Assembly: GCF_900156525.1 (NCBI RefSeq)
Contig: NZ_FTPS01000001.1
Location: 496,001 to 560,000 of the forward strand
Length of the DNA stretch: 64,000 nucleotides
Reading direction: 5' to 3'
DNA from: Pontibaca methylaminivorans
Lineage (GTDB): Bacteria; Pseudomonadota; Alphaproteobacteria; Rhodobacterales; Rhodobacteraceae
A program made the position numbers and the translations under genes. Shown here piece by piece: positions 56,767-64,000 of the stretch. Positions within the stretch are counted from its first letter, which is position 1. Each line of letters starts with the position of its first letter. The notes beneath the pieces are model-generated. The model saw only the letters and a program-made list of their open reading frames with translations. It ran no database searches and was not told where the DNA came from.

Positions 56767-59673
56767 TCAGTCGAGCGCCGCCTCGCAGCGCGCGCAGACT
56801 CCCGCATGGGCATGGCTGCCGACATCGGGGAGGATTTTCCAGCACCGCTGGCATTTCCGCCCCTCTGCCGGGGCAAAGACCACGCCGATCCCCTCGGTCT
56901 CGGGCAGGCGGAAGGACTCGGGCGGCGCGGGATCGGCGGACAGCACCAGATCCGAGGTGATGCAGATATCCGCAAAAGCGACCGACTGCAGCGCGGCGAG
57001 CATTTCGGCATCGGCGACATGGACGACCGGCGCGGCCTCGAGGCTGGCACCGATCACCTTTTCCGTGCGCTGCACTTCAAGCGCTGCCGTCACCACGCGG
57101 CGGGCGCGGCGGATCATGGCCCATTTCGCCGCCAGCGCATCATCGCGCCAGCCCTGCGGGGTCTCGGGCATGTCCACAAGATGCACGCTGCTGTCCTCGC
57201 CCGGATAGCGTTCGAGCCAGACCTCCTCCATGGTAAAGACGAGGATCGGCGCAAGCCAGGTGGTCAGCCGGTGGAACAGGATATCAAGCACCGTGCGGGC
57301 CGCGCGGCGGCGCTGGGTGTCGCCGTCGCAATAGAGCGCATCCTTGCGGATGTCGAAATAAAAGGCCGACAGGTCGATCGTGGCGAAATTGAACAGCTTC
57401 TGGAACACGCCCTGGAAATCGTAGGCGGCGTAACCGTCGCGCACGGTCCGGTCGAGTTCCGCAAGACGATGCAGGATGAAGCGTTCGAGTTCCGGCATCA
57501 GTTCCGGCTCCACCCGGTCGCTGTCGCGGAAATCGGCCAGCGAGCCCAGCATGAAGCGCATGGTGTTGCGCAGGCGGCGATAGCTGTCGGCCACGCCTTT
57601 CAGGATTTCGGGGCCGATGCGCTGGTCGGCGGTGTAATCGGTCTGCGCCACCCAGAGCCGCAGGATATCGGCGCCAAATTGCTGCACCACCTCCTCGGGA
57701 CCGATGGTGTTGCCGAGCGACTTGGACATCTTGCTGCCCTTTTCGTCGAGCGTGAACCCGTGGGTCAGCACGCCGCGATAGGGTGCGCGGCCCTTCGTGG
57801 CGCAGGCCTGCAACAGCGAGGACTGGAACCAGCCGCGATGCTGGTCGGTGCCTTCCAGATACAGATCCGCGATCCCGTCCGCGGTGCCATCCGCGCGGTC
57901 GCGCAGCACGAAGGCATGGGTCGAGCCCGAATCGAACCACACGTCGAGCACGTCCATGACCGGCTCGTAATCGGAGGGATTGGCGATCCCCTCCAGAACC
58001 TCGGCCTTGAACCCCTCGCGATACCAGGCATCGGCGCCATGGATTTCGAACGCGGCCGTGATGCGCGCGTTCACCCTTTCGTCCCGCAGCAGGAAATCGG
58101 CATCGAGCGGGCTTGCCCCCGTCTTTACGAAACAGGTGAGCGGCACGCCCCATGCGCGCTGGCGCGACAGCACCCAGTCGGGGCGGGTCTCGACCATCGA
58201 ATGAATCCGGTTGCGCCCCGATTGCGGGGTCCAAGTCACCAGTTCGTCGATGCTTGCCAGCGCACGGGCGCGGATCGTGTCGCCATATTCGCTCAGGCCG
58301 TCGGCAAGGTGGCGGTCGATCGCGGCAAACCACTGCGGGGTGTTGCGATAGATCACCGGCGCCTTGGAGCGCCAGCTATGCGGATAGCTGTGCTTGATCT
58401 TTCCCTTGGCCAGAAGCGCGCCAGCCCAGGCCAACTGCTTGATGTTGCTGACATTGGCCGGGCCTTCCGTGCCGTCCCCGGTAATGATCGCCTGCCCGCC
58501 GAAAAGCGGCAGATCGGCGCGATAGGTGCCGTCCGGCTCGACGTTATAGGTCATCGGCAGACCGTGCTTCTGCCCGAGCTGATAGTCCTCGTCCCCGTGG
58601 CTCGGCGCGGTATGGACAAAGCCCGTGCCGGCGTCCTCGGTCACATGATCACCGGGAAGGAGCGGCACGTCGAAATCCCATTCGCCACCGGCGTCCTCGA
58701 CCCCGCGATAGGGGTGCGCAAGCGTGAGACCGGCAAGTTCATCCGCCGTTACGTCGCGCAGGCGGCTGTGGGTTTCGACCTTCGCGGCCTGCAACACGCC
58801 CTCGGCCAGCGCATCGGCGAGCAGGAGCGTTTCTCCCACGCCGGCACTCGAATTTTCGGATGCGGAGTCAATGCGATACAAGCCATAGCTGATCTCGGGA
58901 CCAAAGGCCACCGCGCGGTTCTGGGGGATCGTCCAGGGGGTCGTGGTCCAGATCACGACCGAGGCCCCGGCCAGGTCGCCCGTCGCCGTGAGGGGGCGGA
59001 ACCGCACCCAGACCTGATGGCTGGTGATGTCGTGGTATTCGACCTCGGCCTCGGCCAGCGCGGTCTTTTCCACCGGCGACCACATCACCGGCTTGCTGCC
59101 CTGATAGAGGCTGCCGTTCATCAGGAGCTTCATGAACTCCTCGGCAATCACCGCCTCGGCGTGATGATCCATCGTCAGATAGGGATCGTCCCACTTGCCG
59201 GTGACGCCGAGGCGCTTGAACTCGTCGCGCTGCACGCCGATCCAGTGTTCGGCGAAATGGCGGCATTCGCGACGGAACTCGACGATGTCCACCGCATCCT
59301 TGTCGCGGCCCTGTTCGCGATAGCGTTCCTCGATCTTCCATTCGATCGGCAGTCCGTGGCAGTCCCAACCCGGCACATAGCGGGCATCACGCCCCATCAT
59401 CTGCTGGCTGCGGGTGATGAAATCCTTGAGCACCTTGTTCAGCGCATGGCCGATATGCAGATGCCCGTTCGCGTAGGGAGGGCCGTCATGCAGGATGAAG
59501 GGCGCCCGCCCCCTGCCCCGCTCGCGCAGGCGGTCATAGATGCCGATCCGTTCCCACCGGGCGAGCCAGTCCGGTTCGCGTGCAGGCAATCCGGCCCGCA
59601 TCGGGAAATCGGTGCGCGGCAGGTTCAGCGTGGTCTTGTAATCGACGGTCTCGGCGGTGGTGTCGGCGCCCAT
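56767..59673 (-). CDS. ileS: isoleucine-tRNA ligase
   Basis: 968-residue class I synthetase. The HIGH motif is HLHIGH at 71-76 in PPYANGHLHIGHALNK, the KMSKS motif is near residue 647 (KGSKMSKSLGN). The editing domain lies in between, with TTPWTIPQNRAVAFGPE and GTGFVHTAPSHGDEDY. The C-terminal zinc finger has CQRCW and CARCE pairs. The ATG at 59673 has AAGGA upstream; a further ATG at 59733 would add 20 unconserved residues and lies downstream of the promoter as well. Confidence 0.97.
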   Translation of the reverse strand: MGADTTAETVDYKTTLNLPRTDFPMRAGLPAREPDWLARWERIGIYDRLRERGRGRAPFILHDGPPYANGHLHIGHALNKVLKDFITRSQQMMGRDARYVPGWDCHGLPIEWKIEERYREQGRDKDAVDIVEFRRECRHFAEHWIGVQRDEFKRLGVTGKWDDPYLTMDHHAEAVIAEEFMKLLMNGSLYQGSKPVMWSPVEKTALAEAEVEYHDITSHQVWVRFRPLTATGDLAGASVVIWTTTPWTIPQNRAVAFGPEISYGLYRIDSASENSSAGVGETLLLADALAEGVLQAAKVETHSRLRDVTADELAGLTLAHPYRGVEDAGGEWDFDVPLLPGDHVTEDAGTGFVHTAPSHGDEDYQLGQKHGLPMTYNVEPDGTYRADLPLFGGQAIITGDGTEGPANVSNIKQLAWAGALLAKGKIKHSYPHSWRSKAPVIYRNTPQWFAAIDRHLADGLSEYGDTIRARALASIDELVTWTPQSGRNRIHSMVETRPDWVLSRQRAWGVPLTCFVKTGASPLDADFLLRDERVNARITAAFEIHGADAWYREGFKAEVLEGIANPSDYEPVMDVLDVWFDSGSTHAFVLRDRADGTADGIADLYLEGTDQHRGWFQSSLLQACATKGRAPYRGVLTHGFTLDEKGSKMSKSLGNTIGPEEVVQQFGADILRLWVAQTDYTADQRIGPEILKGVADSYRRLRNTMRFMLGSLADFRDSDRVEPELMPELERFILHRLAELDRTVRDGYAAYDFQGVFQKLFNFATIDLSAFYFDIRKDALYCDGDTQRRRAARTVLDILFHRLTTWLAPILVFTMEEVWLERYPGEDSSVHLVDMPETPQGWRDDALAAKWAMIRRARRVVTAALEVQRTEKVIGASLEAAPVVHVADAEMLAALQSVAFADICITSDLVLSADPAPPESFRLPETEGIGVVFAPAEGRKCQRCWKILPDVGSHAHAGVCARCEAALD

Positions 59674-59835
59674 GGATTTCGCGTCCTTCGGAAGATGGCA
59701 TGTCGATGGAAAGGGTCCGTCAGCTAACGGCATGATGGCGGTGCGATGGATCCGGCACCTTGTCCCGACGCTCCCGGATCAGGGCGCCGGGACGGTAATT
59801 CGCATGATGGCTGGGCTTACGTGACGCATGGCGCG

Positions 59836-59864
59836 GTTATAGGCGCGCCCCCCGACCGGGTAAA
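59836..59864 (-). promoter_or_regulatory. putative sigma70-type promoter of ileS
   Basis: On the minus strand TTTACC (59864-59859, 4 of 6) and TATAAC (59841-59836, 5 of 6) with a 17-base spacer. Transcription would begin near 59829, leaving a 5' leader of about 155 bases before ileS. Confidence 0.5.
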
Positions 59865-59957
59865 GGGCATCGCACCCGCACGCGCGCGTCGCTTCGGCGG
59901 TGCGGCCGATCCGCGGACGGGGCACCCGCGCAAGCCCGCATGGTCCGGTCCGGCGGT

Positions 59958-60959
59958 TCAGGCCGGTTTCTCGGGCAGGATCCCCCGCAGGGCGCGGCGA
60001 ATCACTTCGCGCACCGAAGGGCGCTTGCGGCGCGTGAAGGGCAGCGGGCGGCAGACCTCCATCGCGGCGACGCCGACCCGCGCGGTCAGCGCCCCGTTCA
60101 CCGCCCCCTCGCCGAAGCGGCGCGAGAGCTTGCCAAGAAGCGACCCGCCCACGAGCGGCTCGATAAAATCATCACCCGCGGCGATCGCACCCGTGGCGAT
60201 CAGGTGGGCAAAGACCGCGCGCGTCAGGCGCCAGCTTCCGATCAGCCCGCTGCGCCCGCCATAGATCGTCGCGATCCGGCGGATCATGCGCAGGTTGGCG
60301 ATGAGCGCGACCAGCACATCGGCAAGCGCAAGCGGCACGAAGGCGGTGACGGTCGCGACCTGCCGCGCGGCCGCCTCGACCTCGCGGCTTGCCGCCGCAT
60401 CGAGCGGGGCGAGAAGCTCGGCCTCGATCAAGGTGATGACGGAATGTGCGTCGAACTGTTCGCCCATGCGCTCGGTTATGCGTTCGCGGCTCCAGCCGGT
60501 ATCGCTGCGCGCGTGGTAGAAACCGAGCAGCCGCTCGCCGAGCGCCCGCGCCGCCTCCAGATCGCTGTCCGCAAGCGCCGCATCCGCCGCGCGGTGCAGC
60601 CCGTCGAGCCGCCCGAGCCGCCCGAGCGTGGCAAGCTCGCGCAGCACCATGAGCAGCACGACGATGACAAGCGCGACCAGCCCTGCCGATACCGCCCAGC
60701 CAAGGACCGGCCAGCGGGCGAGCAGCGAGAGGGCGAAATCCCAGGCCGCGACCGATACGGCGGTGGTGACAAGCGCCGCGGCAAGCCCCCAGAACCAGCG
60801 CGCAAGGCGCGAGGGGCGGCGGGCCGCAAGCTGCGCGGCAAGCTGCATCGTCTGCCCGGACGGCGCCGGAGCCTCGTCCGGGACCGGCGGCGCCGCGCCG
60901 ACATCCACGCGCGGCTCGTCGCTGTCCCCGAGGTCGAAGAACATGGGCCCCCGGCTCAC
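59958..60959 (-). CDS. YcjF-like DUF697/TIGR01620 membrane protein
   Basis: 333-residue inner-membrane protein of the YcjF type (TIGR01620). A Pro-rich acidic N-terminus is followed by two transmembrane helices (about residues 57-75 and 87-107), then a DUF697-like domain with ALADVLVALIANLRMIRRIATIYGG split across about residues 216-240. The start is the GTG at 60959, which overlaps the ycjX-like stop by four bases (GTGA); an ATG five codons in (60944) is an alternative. It is paired with the GTPase-like YcjX, as in E. coli ycjXF, where the pair is stress-related; the molecular role is unknown. Confidence 0.87.
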   Translation of the reverse strand: MSRGPMFFDLGDSDEPRVDVGAAPPVPDEAPAPSGQTMQLAAQLAARRPSRLARWFWGLAAALVTTAVSVAAWDFALSLLARWPVLGWAVSAGLVALVIVVLLMVLRELATLGRLGRLDGLHRAADAALADSDLEAARALGERLLGFYHARSDTGWSRERITERMGEQFDAHSVITLIEAELLAPLDAAASREVEAAARQVATVTAFVPLALADVLVALIANLRMIRRIATIYGGRSGLIGSWRLTRAVFAHLIATGAIAAGDDFIEPLVGGSLLGKLSRRFGEGAVNGALTARVGVAAMEVCRPLPFTRRKRPSVREVIRRALRGILPEKPA

Positions 60960-62383
60960 AGCCGGTCCCCGATCAGGAATTGCGCCGCGCGGTCGAGCCG
61001 GATATGCGGCGGCCCCTCGCCCGGCCTCAGGCTCAGTTCGGGCGGCGCGAAATTCATCACCTCGTAATCCTCGTCAAGCCATGTTCCCGCGCCGCGCCGC
61101 GCCGGCCCCAGAAGCGCGGCCGGATCATCAGGCAGGCGACCCGGATAAAGCGCCGCCTGCCGCCCGGTTTCCAGCAGCGTGCCGCGCACGCAGGGAAACT
61201 CCTGTCCCTCGTGCCGGCGGATTTCCTCGACCGTGGCGCGCAGCGACGCGATCGCCATGGATTCGGTGCGCGCCCCGGCAAAGCGCGCCCGCTCACGTGC
61301 GCCCTCGGTCAGCGCCGCGGTGATCGCGGCAAGACGCGCGTGTTCGCTATGGTGCAGGTGGTCCGCCTTGGTCGCGGCGAACAGGATCCGCTCGACCCGG
61401 CGCCCGCGCAGAAGCCGCGCGAGCAGGGCGTTGCGACCCGGGCGGAAGGCACCGAGGATATCGCCCATGGCGGCGCGCATGTCCTCGAGCGCGGCCGGCC
61501 CCTTGTGGATCGCGCCAAGCACGTCAAGCAGCACGATCTGCCGGTCGATCCGGGCAAAATGATCGCGAAAGAAGGGCCGCACCACCTGTGCCCTGTAGGC
61601 ATCGAATCGCCGCTCCATCTCGCGCCAGAGCGATCGGCGCGGCACGCGTGCGGGCTCGGCCAGCGGCGCAAAGGTCAGCACCGGCGATCCCGCCAGATCC
61701 CCGGGCAGCAGGAACCGCCCCGGCGTCACGTCATAGGCGCCGTTGTCGCGCGCAGCGGCCAGATAATCGGTGAAGGCACGGGCAAGCGCCTGCGCGCGGG
61801 GCTCTTCCAGTGTGCCTGCCGCGTCTTCCGCTTCGGCCAGTGCAAGATAGCGCGCGGCCTCATTGCTGGTCGCCTTGCGGGCGGAGAGGCGCGCAAGCAC
61901 TTCGCGCGACCACTCGGCATAGCTTTTTTCCAGCAGCACCAGATCAAGAAGCCACTCGCCCGGATAATCGACGATATCCAGATGCACGACCCGCGCGCCC
62001 TGAATCCCGGACAGCAGCCCCGACGGCCGAACCCGGAGCGAAAGGCGCAGTTCGCTGATCGCCCGGGTGCTTTCGGGCCAGTGCGGCGGGCGGGCGGTGA
62101 GCGCGCCCCAATGCGCCTCGTAGTCGAAACGCGGCACCGTGTCGTCGGGCTGCGGCTGGAGATAGGCCGCTGCGATGCGCCCCTCCTGCGCGGCGACGAG
62201 CCCATGCATGCGCTCGCGTTCGCGCAGACTGGTGACCAGCGAGGTGATGAACACCGTCTTGCCGGCACGGGCCAGCCCGGTGACGCCGAGGCGGATCACC
62301 GGCTCGAAAAGCGTCTCCGAGGCGCGGGTGCCCACGTTTTCGACCCCGCGCAGAATACTGTCGGCCAGTGACGTGATGCCCAC
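60956..62383 (-). CDS. YcjX-like P-loop protein
   Basis: 475-residue protein of the DUF463 (YcjX) family, GTPase-like. The P-loop GLARAGKT is at residues 36-43; LDIVDYPGEWLLDLVLLEKS gives the DxxG region; AATKADHL near the middle corresponds to the guanine-specifying TKAD motif. The start is ambiguous: GTG at 62383 (MGITSLADS, the family's usual beginning) is preferred with GAGGG 9 bases upstream; TTG at 62386 or GTG at 62404 are possible. No ATG is available nearer than 62539, which would lie in the nrdJ terminator. Confidence 0.88.
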   Translation of the reverse strand: MGITSLADSILRGVENVGTRASETLFEPVIRLGVTGLARAGKTVFITSLVTSLRERERMHGLVAAQEGRIAAAYLQPQPDDTVPRFDYEAHWGALTARPPHWPESTRAISELRLSLRVRPSGLLSGIQGARVVHLDIVDYPGEWLLDLVLLEKSYAEWSREVLARLSARKATSNEAARYLALAEAEDAAGTLEEPRAQALARAFTDYLAAARDNGAYDVTPGRFLLPGDLAGSPVLTFAPLAEPARVPRRSLWREMERRFDAYRAQVVRPFFRDHFARIDRQIVLLDVLGAIHKGPAALEDMRAAMGDILGAFRPGRNALLARLLRGRRVERILFAATKADHLHHSEHARLAAITAALTEGARERARFAGARTESMAIASLRATVEEIRRHEGQEFPCVRGTLLETGRQAALYPGRLPDDPAALLGPARRGAGTWLDEDYEVMNFAPPELSLRPGEGPPHIRLDRAAQFLIGDRL

Positions 62384-62493
62384 CAAACGGCTGCCCTCTT
62401 CCACGGTTCCCTGCGGAAAGATAGGAGCGCACCCCCCGGGATGCCAGCGCGAAGGACGGCGCGAAGGGCGCAGATGCCCGCACCCGGAACGGC

Positions 62494-62536
62494 AAAAGCC
62501 GGCGTTGCGGAAAGCATGTGCTGTCGCAACGCCGGC
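62494..62536 (-). terminator. rho-independent terminator of the ribonucleotide reductase gene
   Basis: On the minus strand a perfect 12-bp stem GCCGGCGTTGCG/CGCAACGCCGGC (62525-62536 with 62498-62509), loop of 15 bases, followed directly by TTTT (62497-62494). It lies 36 bases after the reductase stop. This is the best intrinsic terminator in the window. Confidence 0.75.
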
Positions 62537-62545
62537 CAATCTCCG

Positions 62546-62564
62546 GGCGGGGCTGTGCCCCGCC
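62546..62564 (-). terminator. second hairpin just after the reductase stop
   Basis: GGCGGGG (62546-62552), loop CTGTG, CCCCGCC (62558-62564); 8 bases past the stop codon and ahead of the stronger terminator. It probably forms part of a tandem stop signal or protects the messenger end. Confidence 0.45.
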
Positions 62565-62572
62565 TGCCCCGT

Positions 62573-64000
62573 TCAGCTACAGCCGCTGGTGGCGCCGCAG
62601 GTGTTGCACTTCATGCAGGTGCCGTTGCGCACGAGGGTGTAATTGCCGCATTCGCCGCAGGCTTCGCCCTCATAGCCCTGCATCCGCGCCCGGGTGCGCT
62701 CATCCAGCGCAACCGTGCCCGATGTCACGGTGGTTGCCGTCGCTGCCGCGACCGTGGCGGTGCTCGTCGCGAGCAGCCCGGTTGCCCCCGTCCGGGGCGC
62801 CTCGCCTATGCTCCCGCCCTGCAGAACCAGCAGTTCCTGCGGCATGCGCTTGCGCAGATAACCGCTCGAACTGATGCGCCGCAGCACCTCGAAGGATCGC
62901 GCCGCCGATTCGCTGACTTCGGCCACGTTCGATTCCTCGCTTGCGCCGTCGCCGTCGCCATCGCCGTGACAGATCGAGTCGAAGGTCGCGCCCTGGGGTT
63001 CCACATGGGCAAGGTCCGTGCGGTCGAGATAGCTCACCGCCAGTTCACGGAAGATGTAGTCGAGGATCGAGGTCGCGTTCTTGATGCTGTCGTTGCCCTG
63101 AACGATGCCCGCGGGCTCGAACTTGGTGAAGGTGAAGGCATCGACGAATTCCTCGAGCGGCACGCCGTATTGCAGCCCGACCGACACGGCGATGGCGAAG
63201 TTGTTCATCATCGCGCGGAAACCGGCGCCTTCCTTGTGCATGTCGATGAAGATTTCGCCAAGGCTGCCGTCGGTATATTCGCCGGTGCGCAGATAGACCT
63301 TGTGCCCGCCGATCAGCGCCTTCTGCGTATAGCCCTTGCGCCGCTGCGGCATGCGTTCGCGGTGGCTGCGCACGACCTCGCGCACGACCACCTTTTCGAC
63401 CACCTTTTCCGCCAGCACCGCCGCCTTTTCGCGGGGATTGCCGGTTTCAAGCACCTCGGCCGCCTCGTCGTCATCCTCGATCAGCGCCGAGGCAAGCGGC
63501 TGGCTGAGCTTGGAGCCGTCACGGTAAAGCGCGTTCGCCTTCACCCCGAGCGACCACGAGAGTTCGTAGGCGCGCAGGCAGTCCTCGATGCCCGCATCGT
63601 TGGGCATGTTGATCGTCTTGCTGATCGCGCCGGAAATGAAGCTCTGCGCCGCCGCCATCATGGTGATGTGGCTGTCGACCCCGAGATAGCGCTTGCCCTT
63701 GCGCCCGCAGGGGTTGGCACAGTCGAAAACCGGATAGTGGCGCGGATCGAGATGCGGCGCACCCTCGAGCGTCATGGTGCCGCAGACGTGATCGTTCGCC
63801 GCGCTGATGTCGGCCCGCGAATAGCCGAGGTGCGCGAGCAGATCGAATCCCGGATCGTTCAGCTTGTCCTGCGGGATACCGAGCACATTGGTGCAGAACT
63901 CGGTCCCGAGCGTCCACTGGTTGAAGACGAAGCGGATGTCGAAGGCGCCCTCGAGCGCGGCATCGACCTTGGCCAGTTCCTGCGCACCGAAACCATGCCC
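62573..64000 (-). CDS. nrdJ: vitamin B12-dependent ribonucleotide reductase, C-terminal part
   Basis: 475 codons of the 3' end of a class II reductase; the 5' end lies beyond base 64000, so the full length (about 1200 residues in this family) cannot be seen. The visible part begins [18 protein letters not shown] and includes [33 protein letters not shown] (the phosphate-binding NMP segment), and the large C-terminal region ending in a cysteine-rich tail ([15 protein letters not shown]) that serves as redox shuttle or zinc site. An acidic glycine-rich insert [10 protein letters not shown] lies near the middle of the visible part. The need for adenosylcobalamin fits with cobST in the window. 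Confidence 0.95.
   Translation of the reverse strand, partial: GHGFGAQELAKVDAALEGAFDIRFVFNQWTLGTEFCTNVLGIPQDKLNDPGFDLLAHLGYSRADISAANDHVCGTMTLEGAPHLDPRHYPVFDCANPCGRKGKRYLGVDSHITMMAAAQSFISGAISKTINMPNDAGIEDCLRAYELSWSLGVKANALYRDGSKLSQPLASALIEDDDEAAEVLETGNPREKAAVLAEKVVEKVVVREVVRSHRERMPQRRKGYTQKALIGGHKVYLRTGEYTDGSLGEIFIDMHKEGAGFRAMMNNFAIAVSVGLQYGVPLEEFVDAFTFTKFEPAGIVQGNDSIKNATSILDYIFRELAVSYLDRTDLAHVEPQGATFDSICHGDGDGDGASEESNVAEVSESAARSFEVLRRISSSGYLRKRMPQELLVLQGGSIGEAPRTGATGLLATSTATVAAATATTVTSGTVALDERTRARMQGYEGEACGECGNYTLVRNGTCMKCNTCGATSGCS

Noticed and set aside
56476-59727. 1083-codon open frame antisense to ileS
   Set aside because: Entirely opposite a full-length IleS with all motifs; composition is His/Arg-rich and shows no domain.
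59746-60264. 172-codon plus-strand frame between ileS and the YcjF-like gene
   Set aside because: Mostly antisense to the YcjF-like gene, starts inside the ileS leader, and is Arg/Pro/Ser-rich without protein character.

Overview
The window is a high-GC, densely packed stretch of core genome from an alphaproteobacterium, most probably of the Rhodobacteraceae (Rhodobacter/Paracoccus/Rhodovulum relatives). The evidence is a nuo operon carrying the accessory open reading frames typical of that family, a cco operon followed by ccoGHI, the J-domain protein/cobS/cobT cluster, the DUF5333 and DUF5337 families, and a short interspersed repeat that I associate (from memory, not checked) with intergenic regions of this group. 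No phage, transposon, CRISPR array or plasmid function is visible. The assignment rests on gene content and protein similarity recalled without a search.

Layout. 1-16947 (minus strand): the complete complex I operon nuoA-nuoN, transcribed right to left, with six extra genes between the subunits: a FlK-like thioesterase, DUF5337 membrane protein, lipoprotein, DUF5333 secreted protein, second lipoprotein, and a carboxymuconolactone-decarboxylase-like protein. nuoN lacks only its last codon(s) at the window edge. 17315-19230 (minus): a DegT-type aminotransferase and phosphoglycolate phosphatase. 19358-22533 (plus): glmU-glmS, which make UDP-GlcNAc precursors. 22567-25421: a lipoprotein (minus), then moaA and waaA (plus). 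25418-28451 (minus): pntB and pntA, the proton-pumping transhydrogenase. 28643-29818 (minus): a C26 amidotransferase-like peptidase and a small membrane protein. 29936-35201 (plus): pepN, gatB, a hotdog thioesterase, a DUF4177 protein. 35210-39406: bolA (minus), J-domain protein, cobS and cobT (plus). 39458-46376 (plus): an aminopeptidase P family protein, DUF427 protein, lipoprotein, hom, glpX, recJ. 46443-46517: tRNA-Glu. 46893-54784 (plus): ccoNOQP and ccoGHI, the cbb3 oxidase with its copper and maturation genes but without ccoS. 54931-59673: a Tat-exported SGNH hydrolase (plus), an EamA transporter and ileS (minus). 59958-62383 (minus): ycjF-like and ycjX-like genes. 62573-64000 (minus): the C-terminal part of a B12-dependent ribonucleotide reductase.

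The genes fit together as energy metabolism of an aerobe that can live at low oxygen: complex I feeds quinone, cbb3 is the high-affinity terminal oxidase, and PntAB uses the proton gradient to make NADPH. Cobalamin synthesis by the aerobic cobaltochelatase route (CobST) matches the B12-dependent ribonucleotide reductase. The rest is housekeeping. The most interesting unexplained signals are four copies of a short intergenic repeat (one antisense inside the nuo operon, one supplying a ribosome binding site), an AT-rich perfect palindrome upstream of ccoN, conserved-looking secreted proteins embedded in the complex I operon, and the missing ccoS.
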